Assembly (NCBI RefSeq): GCF_000350225.1
Contig: NW_005179058.1
Location: 520,619 to 584,618 of the forward strand
Direction of reading: 5' to 3'
Source: Chondrus crispus
Taxonomy: Eukaryota; Rhodophyta; Florideophyceae; Gigartinales; Gigartinaceae
Length of the DNA stretch: 64,000 nt
The translations under genes and the position numbers were made by a program. Numbering within the stretch: position 1 is the stretch's first letter; every line of letters begins with the position of its first letter. The notes below the pieces were generated by a model. It had not been told where the DNA came from. It did not search any database and saw only the letters and a program-made list of their open reading frames with translations. This document shows positions 1-10,965 of this stretch, piece by piece.

Positions 1-2139
1 AAGCACTTAGAACAGATCCATTTCGTCTTCTTAGGACATAATTTGCACTTGTTCTGCATACGAGCGCCCCGTACGCGTCCTGTTCTGGTGTGTCGCAGTC
101 GCTTAGTACGTGTCAAATGAACGTCAGTTCCACTACGAGGCTGTCCCAATACGACACTTGCATCTGGACTGTCAGATCCAGACGAAGATCTGGATGCCCG
201 CCGTCGTACACCTGTCTCATCCCACGAGTTGTTGATCAAGTCCGTGGCTAATTGACACCAGAAGCTGTGGGGTGACATCATCGGGCGACCTCGCCGTCCA
301 AACTTATATAAATACCATGCATCAGTACAAACCATTCCTAACACAGTGCTATTCATACGGAAGCTCCATTCCTTCACTTCGATGCTCTTCTCGAAATCTA
401 AACTGTCTTGTCGCACACGATTGTGCTGGTTGATAATGCCAGCAACGTCGAAGAACTCGAAGACAGGTCGAGGCATCTCAATATTGATTACGGTAGGACA
501 AGCGCCATCTCCAAATTGGCGCTATCGCGTGCGGGTCTGCGAAAAAGATTCCTGCATATTCCCGCATGTTGTGACGAATGTCCTTCGATTGCGGTCAAGC
601 CACGAAATTGCCCCGATTTTTTTGCTCTGCCCATTGACCGTTACGTTCGTGATAAGAGATATAGAATCTCCCTTATCATACATTGGCAGGCGATTTAAGT
701 AACCAATCGGAAAGCGAGAGGTGGCGGTTTTCACCACACCAGTAAACCGGAGATTCATCCCCAGCAGTGCTTCAGCGGCATCCACGAATGCAAAAGTGGC
801 AATCTGCACAAATGATTCGCTCTCTGCCGTTCCACAGTGCAGCCAGCTCCACCAATACATTTGTGCCGTTATTGTGTTCGTCCGAGGATGTTCGTGCTGT
901 TTCGGCTGCTGTTTTCACGATTTTCAAACCAAGCAAGATACCCGAACTGCCGCAAGCGATATTTTGAATCTCCATCCCACTTTCTGGTTTCTGGTCAAGC
1001 ACAACAAAGTGTGGGGATCCAATGCTTATCCAGCTGCCGCCTAGACCGTACCAACGTGACATCGACTCATCAACGAATAGACGTTCCGATAGGAATACAT
1101 TCGCCTGCCTGTGCGCATTAAATGCAACTATAAAATCATCACACAGTTGCCATTGGTGCCGTTCTTCGGCATTCGGACCCACCGGTGCTGTTGCATTCTG
1201 CTTGCTAAATCGAATACAGCTTCGTAACAATTCGAACCTTGAGGGCGCCATAGCCTTTCCAAAATTGTATGACGGTAAATATTCACTCCCAGAGTCTCGC
1301 CGCCATAAATCACGTCTATTACCGAACTGTACTCTCGTCATGAGAACTAAAACTCCAAAGAATCGCATAATTTCTCCAGTTGTAGTTGGTAAACTGCTGC
1401 GATTCAGCAAATTATCATTTTTGAGTTCGACAATACGCGCTAAATGGGTCACTAGCATCATAGCCATGAAGCAGTCCATGGCATTAAACATATGCGGTGC
1501 GGCGCCTTCTTGAATAAATGTGCCGTCAGGACACTGTATTTTACAGGCCAATCCTGTGACGGGTCCATTGAGCGTGCCACTATTTGATGAAAGCTTCCAG
1601 ACTTGGTTGTGAGCAATTATGTCATCTTCTGGCGTATTTCGGGGCTGTGGGAGTATCACTGTGGCACGTATGTCACACGAGGGACCTTCTGTCCCACTAT
1701 GCATGTGGGCTTGTCGAGTAATGATATCATTTCCATGACCTGTTCCAATGTTGGAAAGTGGACTGGGTTCTGTAGGCAACGTTGAAATTGCATCAGATGA
1801 GGGGGTCGTATTTTCCTCTTCAAAGAGACAGTTAAACACATATAGAGGATTGTCCTCGGGACAGGCTGCCTGTCTGGACAAATCTTGTAGAGTTCCTAAC
1901 TTTACAGAACTCAGAGGAAGTGTTACAATATTTGCTTCTGTACTAAAAACAAATGCGCGCCTGATATAGAGGTAAGTTCGGTTCTTGATAAGTTTTGAGT
2001 GAACATCCAAGACCCTACCATCCAAATGGGTGTCAGTGTACTGTGTACCAAAGACTTTCTTTGCCGTCCTTTTGCCCAGAACTCGGGATGCCAGGGCATG
2101 GATTAATGTACCCCGAGAGAGGCGCAGATCGGTAGGCAT
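1..2139 (-). pseudogene. piggyBac-type transposase (DDE_Tnp_1_7), broken, runs off the left edge
   Basis: Read on the minus strand from the ATG at 2139. The first frame runs to 772 and carries the family's core: FGVLVLMTRVQFGNRRDLWR, then VDESMSRWYGLGGSW and LDQKPESGMEIQ, then ICADCHF. One extra T in the T-run near 805 shifts the frame. The sequence continues as FVDAAEALLGMNLRF and GVVKTATSRFP to a TAG at 522-524, then reads on in the same frame with EMPRPVFEFFDVAGIINQHN. The last bases before the window edge encode a Cys-rich tail (CKLCPKKTKWICSKC), like the zinc-binding C-terminal domain of piggyBac transposases. One frameshift and one nonsense codon make it inactive as read. No ITR or TTAA duplication could be fixed because one end lies outside the window. 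Confidence 0.88.
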
Positions 2140-2229
2140 AGTTAGGGTGTTAGTTTAAGGCGGACGACGGATGCAAACTCGCGAGTAACTTCATCATCGA
2201 CTGGCGTGTGCCAAAACTTTTTAGGGGCG

Positions 2230-2235
2230 TTTATA
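2230..2235 (-). promoter_or_regulatory. TATA-like box upstream of the piggyBac ORF
   Basis: TATAAA on the minus strand about 95 bases upstream of the ATG at 2139. Position and sequence suit a core promoter, but nothing else supports it. Confidence 0.3.
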
Positions 2236-2314
2236 GAGGACACGAATGGGCAACTTTTGGTGGGAAATGGGCTCTGGGGCGTTGCGGTTCCTATGCGCTA
2301 TCCCGCTAAAACAC

Positions 2315-2349
2315 TGCCTCATGTGAGGATTTGATCCTCATATGAGGCA
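2315..2349. repeat. hairpin-forming inverted repeat, with a 14-bp palindrome next to it
   Basis: Two 16-base arms (2315-2330 and 2334-2349) are complementary except for one position, with a 3-base loop. A perfect 14-bp palindrome AGACACTAGTGTCT follows at 2361-2374. Both lie just upstream of the piggyBac ORF and may be subterminal repeats of that element; this is inference. Confidence 0.6.
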
Positions 2350-2374
2350 GGATGTCAAATAGACACTAGTGTCT

Positions 2375-3099
2375 ATCCGACCAAGCATTATCATAACATA
2401 GAAATCTGCGAATTTTATTTCTTTTCAACTTTGATGCCCACGGTTTCTATTTTTCATTCGTAGATTGACTGGTTTTACATTTTTCTAAAGTTAGAACCGA
2501 ATAAGCAGCACTCGAGCACATGTTTCTGTGATACTGGTATAAAAGTAGCCTAAAGAAAATGCTTACTGTGGGGCCACATTTTCTTTCGTACACCTTTATA
2601 AGCATCAACAAGTTGATTTTCGCTAGAATCGACAAGAAAATGCTTTACCTGTGGTGATGGCCTCTGGTTTCAAAAAACACAAGTGAAATCCCGAGTTTGG
2701 TTGTCTAGAAAAAATAAAATAAGTTTTGTCCTCAGGTGATGACTAATGGTCTGATAGACACGAGTCATATTTAAATTGTTGACGGCTGCTCCAGAAATGT
2801 CATGCTTGCAATTAAAACAGAGACATCCCATGATCGCAAACATCGCGGGAAAAAGGATGTTTAAGGCGTCGAAAGCACTGGAAAACAAGCTGAAGCAGTA
2901 ACATGCTGTGGCCCTTCGCAGCTTGCCAAACGTGCGAACTTTGCACTCGAAGATGAATGCCAAGGTTGATGTAGAATATAGTCAGGTCCATGTGAGGGAC
3001 TGCAATTTTAATCTACTTCCTAGAAACACTTCCAATTCCTTTTACGCTCTCATGAAAATGCGTTTGATCGCTTTAGTGATGTTGTTGATGAGAATGCCC
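2375..3099. other. AT-rich spacer without a recognisable gene
   Basis: Short ORFs on both strands lack any motif I recognise. The left part may be the flank of the piggyBac element; the right part may hold the 3' UTR of the La-motif gene on the minus strand. Confidence 0.5.
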
Positions 3100-3600
3100 C
3101 TAAGGATGTGCCTGAGACATATTTTGTGACGTTGAAGGCCCTGAAGGTTGAAGGCTTGGCGAGTAGCAAGTAGGCATCGGATAAAGACACGAAGGGGGAT
3201 ACCATATCGTGACAACAGTCAAACTTGCGTCCCAACAACTGTACGAAAAGTGGTGTGGAGACGGTACACATTGAGATGGATGAAAGGCTTTCCAAGGGTG
3301 TAGGCGCCAAATTGGTCGAATATGGCGAGCTTCGGCATCAACTTCCACAGTGCGGGAGTGCTTTCGCAATAGAGTAGCGACTTCGAAGGGCTCTCCGGCA
3401 CACAGACGCTTCATGCGATTGAATTCACAAACGGCAGCAATTGGTACCCATCCATCAGAAAGTGCAAGACTCTGCAAGTAACTATCGTTTAAGTAATTTT
3501 GTGGACTAAGATAGTATTCGACTTGCTCGACAACTGCGGGCAGGGAAATCCCCGGCGGACGGATTGTCATGAAAGATGAGAATGCGTTTACGCTGGACAT
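3100..3600 (-). CDS. La-motif (LARP-type) RNA-binding protein, short
   Basis: The ATG at 3600 opens a 166-residue frame. Residues about 20-95 form a La motif (winged-helix RNA-binding fold): VVEQVEYYLSPQNYLNDSYL, then DGWVPIAAVCEFNRMKRL and VEVDAEARHIRP. This matches the pattern of LARP proteins, in which the motif binds RNA 3' ends or poly(A). The frame is open further upstream to 3951, but that part is pyrimidine-rich and looks like leader, so I chose the internal ATG. Residues after about 97 lose protein character, and other frames open there. A 3' intron, a frameshift or a natural short form are all possible. No RRM domain is visible. The gene lies on the same strand as the exchanger gene upstream. 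Confidence 0.7.
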   Translation of the reverse strand: MSSVNAFSSFMTIRPPGISLPAVVEQVEYYLSPQNYLNDSYLQSLALSDGWVPIAAVCEFNRMKRLCAGEPFEVATLLRKHSRTVEVDAEARHIRPIWRLHPWKAFHPSQCVPSPHHFSYSCWDASLTVVTIWYPPSCLYPMPTCYSPSLQPSGPSTSQNMSQAHP

Positions 3601-3761
3601 TGGCGTGACGACGAGAGGCCAGCGGAGTTTTAGCTTGCCACTGACGAAAGAAAGAAAGAAGAACAAGAATGGAAACCGAACTAGAAAGGCACACACGTGA
3701 ATAGGGGAAAGAAAGAAGAAGAGAGCTTTTGGCAATCTTGTCGAAAAAGCACGAGCAGAAA

Positions 3762-4334
3762 TCAGTGGCCCGTCGAGTTTGTAAACTCCAGGTAGAACGG
3801 ATATTCGCAAAGAGAAAATGTAGGCCTTGCAATTGTGGTCGGAAGAGAAGAAGGAATTGGTTCCGAGGCAAAGACTAGGAAGATAGAAAGAAGAAGAACG
3901 GAATATAGAATGGCGGGCAATTGGCAAGTGAGGACGGATAAGTTCGAACAACTGCTATTACATGAAAGAGATGAGTAGGCGTGGGTGGCTGGTGGCAAGC
4001 CAAGATTTTTAAGGTGGGCAGTGGAAGCAGGAGTGAGGCGGACAGTCTCCAAGGTTCTGTGAGTGTTGCATCTTAGGACTATGAAAGTAGGTGAACGTAG
4101 GGCGCGTTCCATTTCATGCGAGCGGAGTGTATAGAGCACGGTTTGAAGGACGGATGGATTTATTCCAGAGACGAATGAAAGGGAGACACGGCGCCTAATA
4201 TGTGGGCACGAGAGGCCCGCAGCGTTCGTTTGCACCTTTGCACATTCCGGGACGGCATGATGTATCGCTATAGCGATATCTTGGACAGACGTAGCTGTAG
4301 AGGTGAGATCGAGGGAAAGGGGTCTCCCGGACAT
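3762..4334 (-). CDS. hypothetical protein, doubtful
   Basis: A 190-residue frame starts at the ATG at 4334, about 170 bases downstream of the exchanger's stop codon and on the same strand. The first 110 residues (from MSGRPLSLDLTSTATSVQD) look protein-like. The last 80 are Leu/Ser/Pro-rich and resemble translated leader sequence. I recognise no domain. It could be a short gene with a spliced 3' end, or chance. Confidence 0.28.
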   Translation of the reverse strand: MSGRPLSLDLTSTATSVQDIAIAIHHAVPECAKVQTNAAGLSCPHIRRRVSLSFVSGINPSVLQTVLYTLRSHEMERALRSPTFIVLRCNTHRTLETVRLTPASTAHLKNLGLPPATHAYSSLSCNSSCSNLSVLTCQLPAILYSVLLLSIFLVFASEPIPSSLPTTIARPTFSLCEYPFYLEFTNSTGH

Positions 4335-4505
4335 GTGAATGCGTTTGACTTAACTCGGATAGAGCTTACAGATGGACCAGCAGGGTACCTTGCTGAGCAC
4401 CAATCAGTCACAGTAGAATTGTTTACAGTAAAATATAAAGTATAAACAAGTCGGCCCATCATGGCCTCCCATACCACTGAGAGCAACCACGCAGCAAGAG
4501 GTTGC

Positions 4506-5882
4506 TCACCCCATCAAGTAAAACGCCGACGTCAAGATGAAGTAGCACATCACCAACACAGCCCCCTCTAGCCAGTTTGACCGTGAGTCTCTCAACGTCG
4601 CGTTCACTACAAACACGCTGAACCCAAGACAGATAGTCTCGAACAGCTGAAAATTCAGCGTCAAATGCTCATTCCCAAACATCCAGCTGACCACCACGAG
4701 AAGCGGTGCGACAAACAACGCAATCTGTACAGAGCTTCCGCACGCAATCCCTATGGACAAGTCAATCTTGTTGTGTCGCGCCACAAAGATCGCACTCATG
4801 TGCTCCACCGCGTTACCCACCACCGGCAATAGCACGACCGCGATGAACTTCTGCCCCAGTCCGACGCGCACGGAGAACCCATCAATCGAATCCACAATCA
4901 TCTCCGAAGAGAACGCCACCAGCACAACCATCCCGATCAGAATCCCCAGAGCGACCGGCAAGCTCGCCACATCCACCACCTCCACCTCGTCCTGTGCCTC
5001 CTCCTCCTCAATCCCAAATATTTCGACGTCATTGGTAATATCCGCCGCCGAGCCGCCGCTCTCATACAGCTCGGCATGCGTATATAGCTGAAAGTATAAA
5101 TACATGCAGTAAATCAGGAGCAGGCATATGCTGGTGACGAGAGACATACGCTCCTCGGCGTCTGCTTTCGTCGCGCTCTCCGGCAGGGCCATTGCAAACA
5201 GCGCCGGGATGGAGAAGCCAAAGACGGCGAAACTGAGCAAGTCAGCGTTCGCCTCCGACACGGCCGGTAAGACTACTTGTTCGCGATAGCGCAGGCCGCC
5301 AAAGAAAAAGGCGCTTCCCAGCACAAGCAGCAAATTACTCAGCACAGAGCCCGCAATGGTGTTCTGGATAAGCTCCATCTTCCCAGCGCGCAGGGCCGAT
5401 ATGCACAGTATCAACTCGACAGCATTTCCAAAGGTGACGTTGACCAAGGCGCCAAAGGTCTGATTGGTGTGCTCGGCGATATCCTCCGTGGCCTTTCCCA
5501 GGAGCATGGCAAGCGGGACCATGCCGACGAAGTTGAGCGAAAAGGTCCATATCGGGGGTGCGTTGAGAAAGCCAGCCACCAGGCCGAAGGGGACGAAGAT
5601 GAGAAAGAGGTTGACCCACGAGGAATAGCCGCCCAGGCCTAGAGAAAGGCCGTTCTGCAGCTGGGTGAGCTGGCCGCCGCACACGGAAATGCCGAGATCG
5701 GAGAAGCCTGAGACGCGACGGGGCACAGGAGTCGGGCCAGAGGAGTGGCGGGCGGTGAGGGGCGGGCGCTCCTGCGGCGAGGATTGGGGGAATTCTGTGC
5801 GGCGGCGGGTGGGGAGTGAGCCGTATGTGGTGGTTGTGGTGGTTGAGGCGTGCGGCTTTGGCTGAAGTAGGGCGGTATCCAT
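4506..5882 (-). CDS. Ca2+/H+ antiporter, CAX/VCX1 family
   Basis: This is a 458-residue intronless gene. Residues about 1-75 are a polar, Pro/Thr/Ser-rich cytoplasmic N-terminus. About 11 hydrophobic helices follow, with the two signature repeats of the cation/Ca2+ exchanger superfamily: VTFGNAVELILCISALRAGK in the first half and VVGNAVEHMSAIFVARHNKI in the second. An acidic loop (GIEEEEAQDEVEVVD) lies between the halves, as in vacuolar CAX proteins. The glutamates in GNAVEL and GNAVEH are the family's ion-binding residues. The length is normal for the family. The protein would load Ca2+ (perhaps also Mn2+) into the vacuole in exchange for protons. The minus-strand ATG at 5882 is the first Met of the frame. 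Confidence 0.95.
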   Translation of the reverse strand: MDTALLQPKPHASTTTTTTYGSLPTRRRTEFPQSSPQERPPLTARHSSGPTPVPRRVSGFSDLGISVCGGQLTQLQNGLSLGLGGYSSWVNLFLIFVPFGLVAGFLNAPPIWTFSLNFVGMVPLAMLLGKATEDIAEHTNQTFGALVNVTFGNAVELILCISALRAGKMELIQNTIAGSVLSNLLLVLGSAFFFGGLRYREQVVLPAVSEANADLLSFAVFGFSIPALFAMALPESATKADAEERMSLVTSICLLLIYCMYLYFQLYTHAELYESGGSAADITNDVEIFGIEEEEAQDEVEVVDVASLPVALGILIGMVVLVAFSSEMIVDSIDGFSVRVGLGQKFIAVVLLPVVGNAVEHMSAIFVARHNKIDLSIGIACGSSVQIALFVAPLLVVVSWMFGNEHLTLNFQLFETICLGFSVFVVNATLRDSRSNWLEGAVLVMCYFILTSAFYLMG

Positions 5883-6506
5883 GGTGAAGGATTGGTTGCG
5901 AGGGGAAAGCGATGCTACAGGTGCGGCAGAAAGGAGGATATGGAAAGGGCGAGAGAGCGGGGGCCGAGTTGTTGCTGACGCGGCATAGAGGTTTTGAGGG
6001 ACGGGAATTGATTGCGGGAGACAAAGGGTGGATTCGTGTGTTCGCTTCGATGGGGGAGATAGTACTGTAGCAACACTCGTAGTAAAGATTACACGAAAAG
6101 CAACAACAATGCTGTGAGTGGGTAGGAGGCGAAAAGAATTACGTGTATGAACGACGTGAGCATCACTTGTACGCGATGGAGACTATGTTCGTCTCTGTGT
6201 GTGAGGGGGCGGGCTGCCCGGTCAAACCAGTTCATGTCCTTCAGTCCGAGACTGGTGGGCGCGATACGCCGACACCTCCAGCGTAGATTACTGATTAATA
6301 GTTAAATCTACGATGGTGCGCATACAAAACTCTCAGCTTTGGTCCGACTAGATACGTCGCCCAATGCCAGCCGTCCAAGTATGGACGGCAGCGGTCCGGA
6401 GCGTTCCTATTGGACGAAGTAGCTTTCGTAAAGTCACAAAAATACGTGTTTTGGCGGCGAGTTGCTCGGATTATCGAAAAATTTTCAAATAACTCGTTTG
6501 GCAGAA
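5883..6506. other. upstream region of the exchanger gene
   Basis: No gene is visible. It holds the leader and promoter region of the minus-strand Ca2+/H+ exchanger and ends at the palindrome-rich repeat that starts near 6507. Confidence 0.5.
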
Positions 6507-6851
6507 CTCACAGCATACCGAAAACTCGGGGCATGTGAGTTTTCCAGGAGTGACACACCCTCAGGGTGTGTCTTACAGTAACAGGCTGGTTTTTGCTTGC
6601 CTTGCCCGGTTTTGCCAGGAATACTTTTAAATTCTTAACAAATACCGTATGCTTCGTAAGCCCTTGCTTTTCTTAAACTCAAAAATTAAAACGTAAGAGC
6701 CAATCATAGCACGCCAAATCACCTCTCTGGGCAAAGCAAAGCAAACTGCAGAAAAACGGGGCATGTTAAGACACTTAACATGATGCCCTTTCGACTGACA
6801 CACCCTCAGGGTGTGTCTTAAGTTAAGACACTTAACATGCCCTTTCGACTG
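6507..6851. repeat. palindrome-rich dispersed repeat, copy 1 (uninterrupted)
   Basis: This repeat contains the odd-centred palindrome ACACACCCTCAGGGTGTGT-like core at 6550-6570 and 6800-6820. It also holds a perfect hairpin CATGTTAAG-ACA-CTTAACATG near 6763-6783. The segment 6585-6770 is nearly identical to 46915-46991 joined to 60285-60470, which is a second copy split by the copia element. No ORF is present. It behaves like a non-autonomous fold-back or MITE-type element. The sequence ACCGTATGCTTCGTAAG at 6645-6660 is the unoccupied form of the copia target. Confidence 0.75.
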
Positions 6852-8219
6852 AGAACCATTCTATCCCTGTGGCGAGCTACTGTACAACAATATGCGCTTC
6901 AACGAGTATTCGCGTAGGTGCACGTGGCGGCACAGCGATGGACCAGACTTTCGTTTGTTACGGGCAGGTACAGTACCTTGCTGGAGGTCAGTCCGCAAAA
7001 CTCGTGGTGGAAATTTTCAAGGGCCATTTTGCGTTTAGGCTTTTGCCATTTCACCTCTTGATCACTGCAAAAATGCACCTGATCGCCCCCCCACATGCAA
7101 CAAAAAAAAAAAAATTCCGGAGGCGCCCAATATCTCAATTTTCAAACTCGGGTTTACTTTAGGGTGACCCCGACCGCAGACGAAAATCCTTGCCCAATTT
7201 TTCCACCACCAAATTTTAGACCACTGGGCAAGATTGGCAGACCCCACCGCGCCTCTACCATTCCTAAAGTTTGGAAATTGCCCAGGATTCTCGCCCAAAC
7301 CAAAAATGTTTGGGCAAGAATGTTCCTAAAAACCGCTACAAATTTTACAGATTTTCATCGTGCTGACAGCGTGCCCAGACACTTGGCTTTGGACGCCAGA
7401 GCACAGTCGCAGATTGCGCTTTTCTCTCTTCAGCGCAATCTTGCCCGGAATGCAGCAGTGGGGTCCAATCCCATATCGACCCCTTGCCCAAATCGTCGCT
7501 TGCCCAAGCGATAGTCGAGCCAATTAAAATATGCCAGCTGTCAACGTTTGGAGTTTTGGGCGAGCCACCGCGGCTCGCCCAATTACGCCTAGCGAGTTTG
7601 TGAGGAAATGGAAAAAAACAAGCGTTATTTTACGGACAACCTTAATATCATCATTCAGGTACCTGACACCGTACACGTCGCTGACGCGTACACGCATCCA
7701 AAATGACAACATGTTTACGTGTACACATAACAGAGCCAATCACGTGGACACGTAACAGAGCCAAGCACAAGCCCGGCCACATCACATCCGCTTCACGTCC
7801 TACCCCCCGCCCCCATCTCCCTCCGCACGGCCTGCAAGTTCCGAGCCGTCTTGCTTGCATCGCGCCTTGTCTCCGTTATCAAGCCTATAAGCTTAGCCCG
7901 CAATGGCTTGAAGTCCTCTTCCACGCTTGGAAATGGTGTCCCTCCACGCACCTCCGTCACAAGTCCAATCCTAATTCATCTATCGCGCCCCATCTCCCCT
8001 ATCCATGCTCTTTATCTTAACACCTGGCATTCTCATGCCGACCCACTCCCCAACTCAACCCTCGTCGCCAGTTCCATGCGCCACTCGCCAGTCGTCAATC
8101 CTTTTTCACATACGACCCCCATCCTGCTGTCACCCTTCTCCCGCATTTCGCCCCTCCCCGCCTTTCCACACAGTTGCACCCCCTCACATGTCACCTCTCT
8201 TTCCTTGCCCCTCTCCGCT
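6852..8219. other. intergenic region with a short tandem duplication
   Basis: No convincing gene. The stretch 7080-7510 has an A-run at 7101-7112 and many GCCCAA motifs but no domain-bearing frame. At 7717-7765 two imperfect units of about 25 bases, each ending in ACAGAGCCAA, lie in tandem. The part from 7760 to the N-run is pyrimidine-rich and probably belongs to the leader or promoter side of the secreted-protein gene. Confidence 0.5.
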
Positions 8220-8319
8220 NNNNNNNNNNNNNNNNNNNNNNNNNNNNNNNNNNNNNNNNNNNNNNNNNNNNNNNNNNNNNNNNNNNNNNNNNNNNNNNNN
8301 NNNNNNNNNNNNNNNNNNN
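8220..8319. other. assembly gap (100 N)
   Basis: Exactly one hundred N bases, so the true length is unknown. Anything upstream of the secreted-protein gene within this gap is missing. Confidence 1.
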
Positions 8320-8537
8320 CCCATACTCTCAAACCACCGCCGCTCTGCTCCTGAGCATCTCATCGCCCTTCCCCTCACCCGCCTTTGCTTCGACGTTACC
8401 CAGCCCCATCATTCTTCTCTTGACCTATTCCCGCGTCGCGAACCCTCGGCCTCCCCGCTCACGCCTCCCCGCTCACGCCCTTCGCACCATTGCCTTCACA
8501 CCGATTATTATTCCCCCCACCCACCACACCCTCTGCA

Positions 8538-9936
8538 ATGCCCTTCCGATCGCATCTGTGGCCCCTCGCCCTCCTTCTTCTCTTCCTCCATCTCCTTCCC
8601 GCCGCCTCGTACACCTGCCAGACCCCACTCACCTTCTCCGAGCACCGTCTCCCCGCCATCCTCCAAATCGAAAACGTCTGTTCCGACAACATCGTCGCCA
8701 TGTGCCTCGAATTTGACGGCACGGTCTATCTCATCCAAAACATGAACCCCACCACCGTCTACACCGTTCCCACCGCCCTGCAAGACTGCTGGGTCTTCCG
8801 CGCCTCTGACTGCGCTGGCGAGATCCTCCTCGAGCACGAAGTCACAGGCACCCGCAAGCTCACCGTCGGCTGTACGATCGAGGCCACCGATGCCAGCGCC
8901 CTCGACGTCTCCAACTCCACCCCGCTCGACTGCAGCCTCACCATCACCCCCAATCTGGCTGACGTCTTCAACGCCACCAGAGACACCCTTCCCGCCGAAA
9001 TTGCTGCAGATATTGACGAAGAAGGCTTTGCGGATATCAACGCACCCATGCAGTTCGTCGACAAGAGTGAGCTTTTGAGAGGCATTTACGAAATGTGCTT
9101 CGACCTCGCCCGCCATGGCATCGATACAAACTCGGCCTTTAGCGTTTTCGGACACGTCCGTGCTGTCATTTGGCACACAGAAAGTTGCCACCCGGAGCTT
9201 GTCGGATCCACAATCGGGTTCGCCCAGGCTTACCTCGGTCTTTATGGCTCCGCCTTTGCTCTTCTCCACGCTTCCAACCAGGTCGCTGGCACATGGGTTG
9301 AGAACCCCATAGCGCTCACCACGGAACAAGAAGCCGCATTCCAGGCAATTATTGACTATGCAGTTGATCTCGATGTTTCTCTAGACTTGCCCACTGCTGC
9401 AATACCGACAGCATTACACGGACTGCCCTCAAATGGCAATGTTACAGTTCGGGCCCCCGCTCGAAAAGCAAGGAGGATGCCTTCGATCATTCGCCCTTCG
9501 GGTCTGACAGGTGAGGAAATATGTGACTTTGAACATGTTGGTCGGTGGAGGTTCCACAAGATGTCGAGATTTAGTGTTGCGAACTCGTCGATGGACTGCT
9601 GCTCACCTGCGTGTTTTACGTTTGGTTCAATCTCCAGGTTTATCACCCGCCCGTTTACAACTAACTGCTGTCTGAGCTGCAACATGGCATTGTGCAGCGA
9701 TGTCATCCCCTCTCGCACACTGGCCTTGATGCAAGTTGGAGAGGTACAGCTACCAACAAATTCTACAATAGAGTTGAGACTTCCTATCAAGGTGATGCTT
9801 TAGTCAGTGTTTGCGGGGTATGCTGTGATGAGATGTGGGTCGTTTGTGTAGTGTTTATGTGCAGAGCCGGCGCTTCTCTGTGCCACGACTCCCACACCGC
9901 CCGTGCTCTTTTGATTTGGTCCAGGCTGCGAGGTAA
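8538..9936 (+). CDS. secreted Cys-rich protein of unknown function, probably two exons
   Basis: The first ATG (8538) begins MPFRSHLWPLALLLLFLHLL, a clear signal peptide with likely cleavage before YTCQTP. The mature part has many paired cysteines (for example DCCSPACF and NCCLSCNMALC), several N-glycosylation sites (NST, NAT, NVT) and no domain I can name. The open frame ends at 9803, right after a GT. A 73-base intron (9792 GTGATG to 9864 GCAG) would keep the frame and add 23 residues to a TAA at 9934-9936. That intron is inferred from splice signals only; the unspliced form ends at 9803. Export to the wall or outside the cell is likely. High GC3 matches the other host genes. Confidence 0.65.
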
Positions 9937-10965
9937 AAAACAATTCGTTCGTATGAAAGCTTTTGCTACTGCTGAAGATGGACAAGATTTCTTAGCTAGG
10001 ACAGAACTGGTCCCGATGGTAATGAGCGTACCCGCACAGAAGTGGATGGCTCGCTCGGATCAAGAGCCCATATTTCTATCGCAGTACACTTCCTCACAGA
10101 AGCGGTCTCAACTCGAAGAAACGGCATTTGGTGTTAATAAAACTATAAGTTTCTGTGCTCGCTTGCATCAATCAGTACATGCATTATTTTAGAAGATAAG
10201 GTCGGGGCGGCCGGTTGCAGCGAGATGCAACACCATACTTAACCAGACTTAAAAATTTACTTGAGCTCCTCTGTTATGTAATAAATATGTTGCCACCTGC
10301 CTGTTGGACGGGAATTTATCAGCGACGACAACCACAACACACGGTCCCCATCGCCGACAAGGCTGCTCCACAACAGCAGAAGTTTGTTTGAGGAAAATTC
10401 ATTCACACCAAAAAGTAGATTAAAGTGTAGGAAAAAAAAGAGTTCGCCAAAACCGGGGAACTTGACCGACTACACCAAAAAATTGGCTGTCTCGAGACTC
10501 TCGATGGGAATTTTCCAGTCCGACCAATACAGGCAATGGGCAGGTGGGCTTGCAGAAAGGAAGGTTGACCGAAGGGAACGCACGATGGCATGGTGGGGGT
10601 TATGTTCTGTAACGCTCTGCTCAGCTCAGATTGGTAGGAGCAATGGCTCGGGGCTTTTAGGAAGGCAGGTTTCAAGCGGGCGCGAGCGCAGTTGCTCATG
10701 CAGTCCATGAGAATGGAAAAAATTATTAAATCGCCTTTATCATACCTCTTGATCACGCTACATTCCCGAATCCCGAAAAGTGGCACTTTTGGCATCAGCC
10801 GTCGTCGTTTTGTCTGCTGTGCACAGAGAGCAAGCGCAATTTTTGATCCGTTCTTCCCCACTCTCTTAGCGACTCCGTTTCCGCATGACTGTCTAGGAGC
10901 AGAACTCCAGCAGCCACCTGCCTGTGAAGTTTAAGGGTCCATAGCCTCTGGAGCCAGTTTCGGGA
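9937..10965. other. intergenic, no gene seen
   Basis: ORFs of up to 150 residues on either strand are Ser/Arg-rich with no motif. Nothing repeated within the window was recognised here. Confidence 0.45.

Noticed and set aside
3601-3951. Upstream extension of the La-motif ORF
   Set aside because: Pyrimidine-rich, hydrophobic low-complexity translation without domain; treated as leader.
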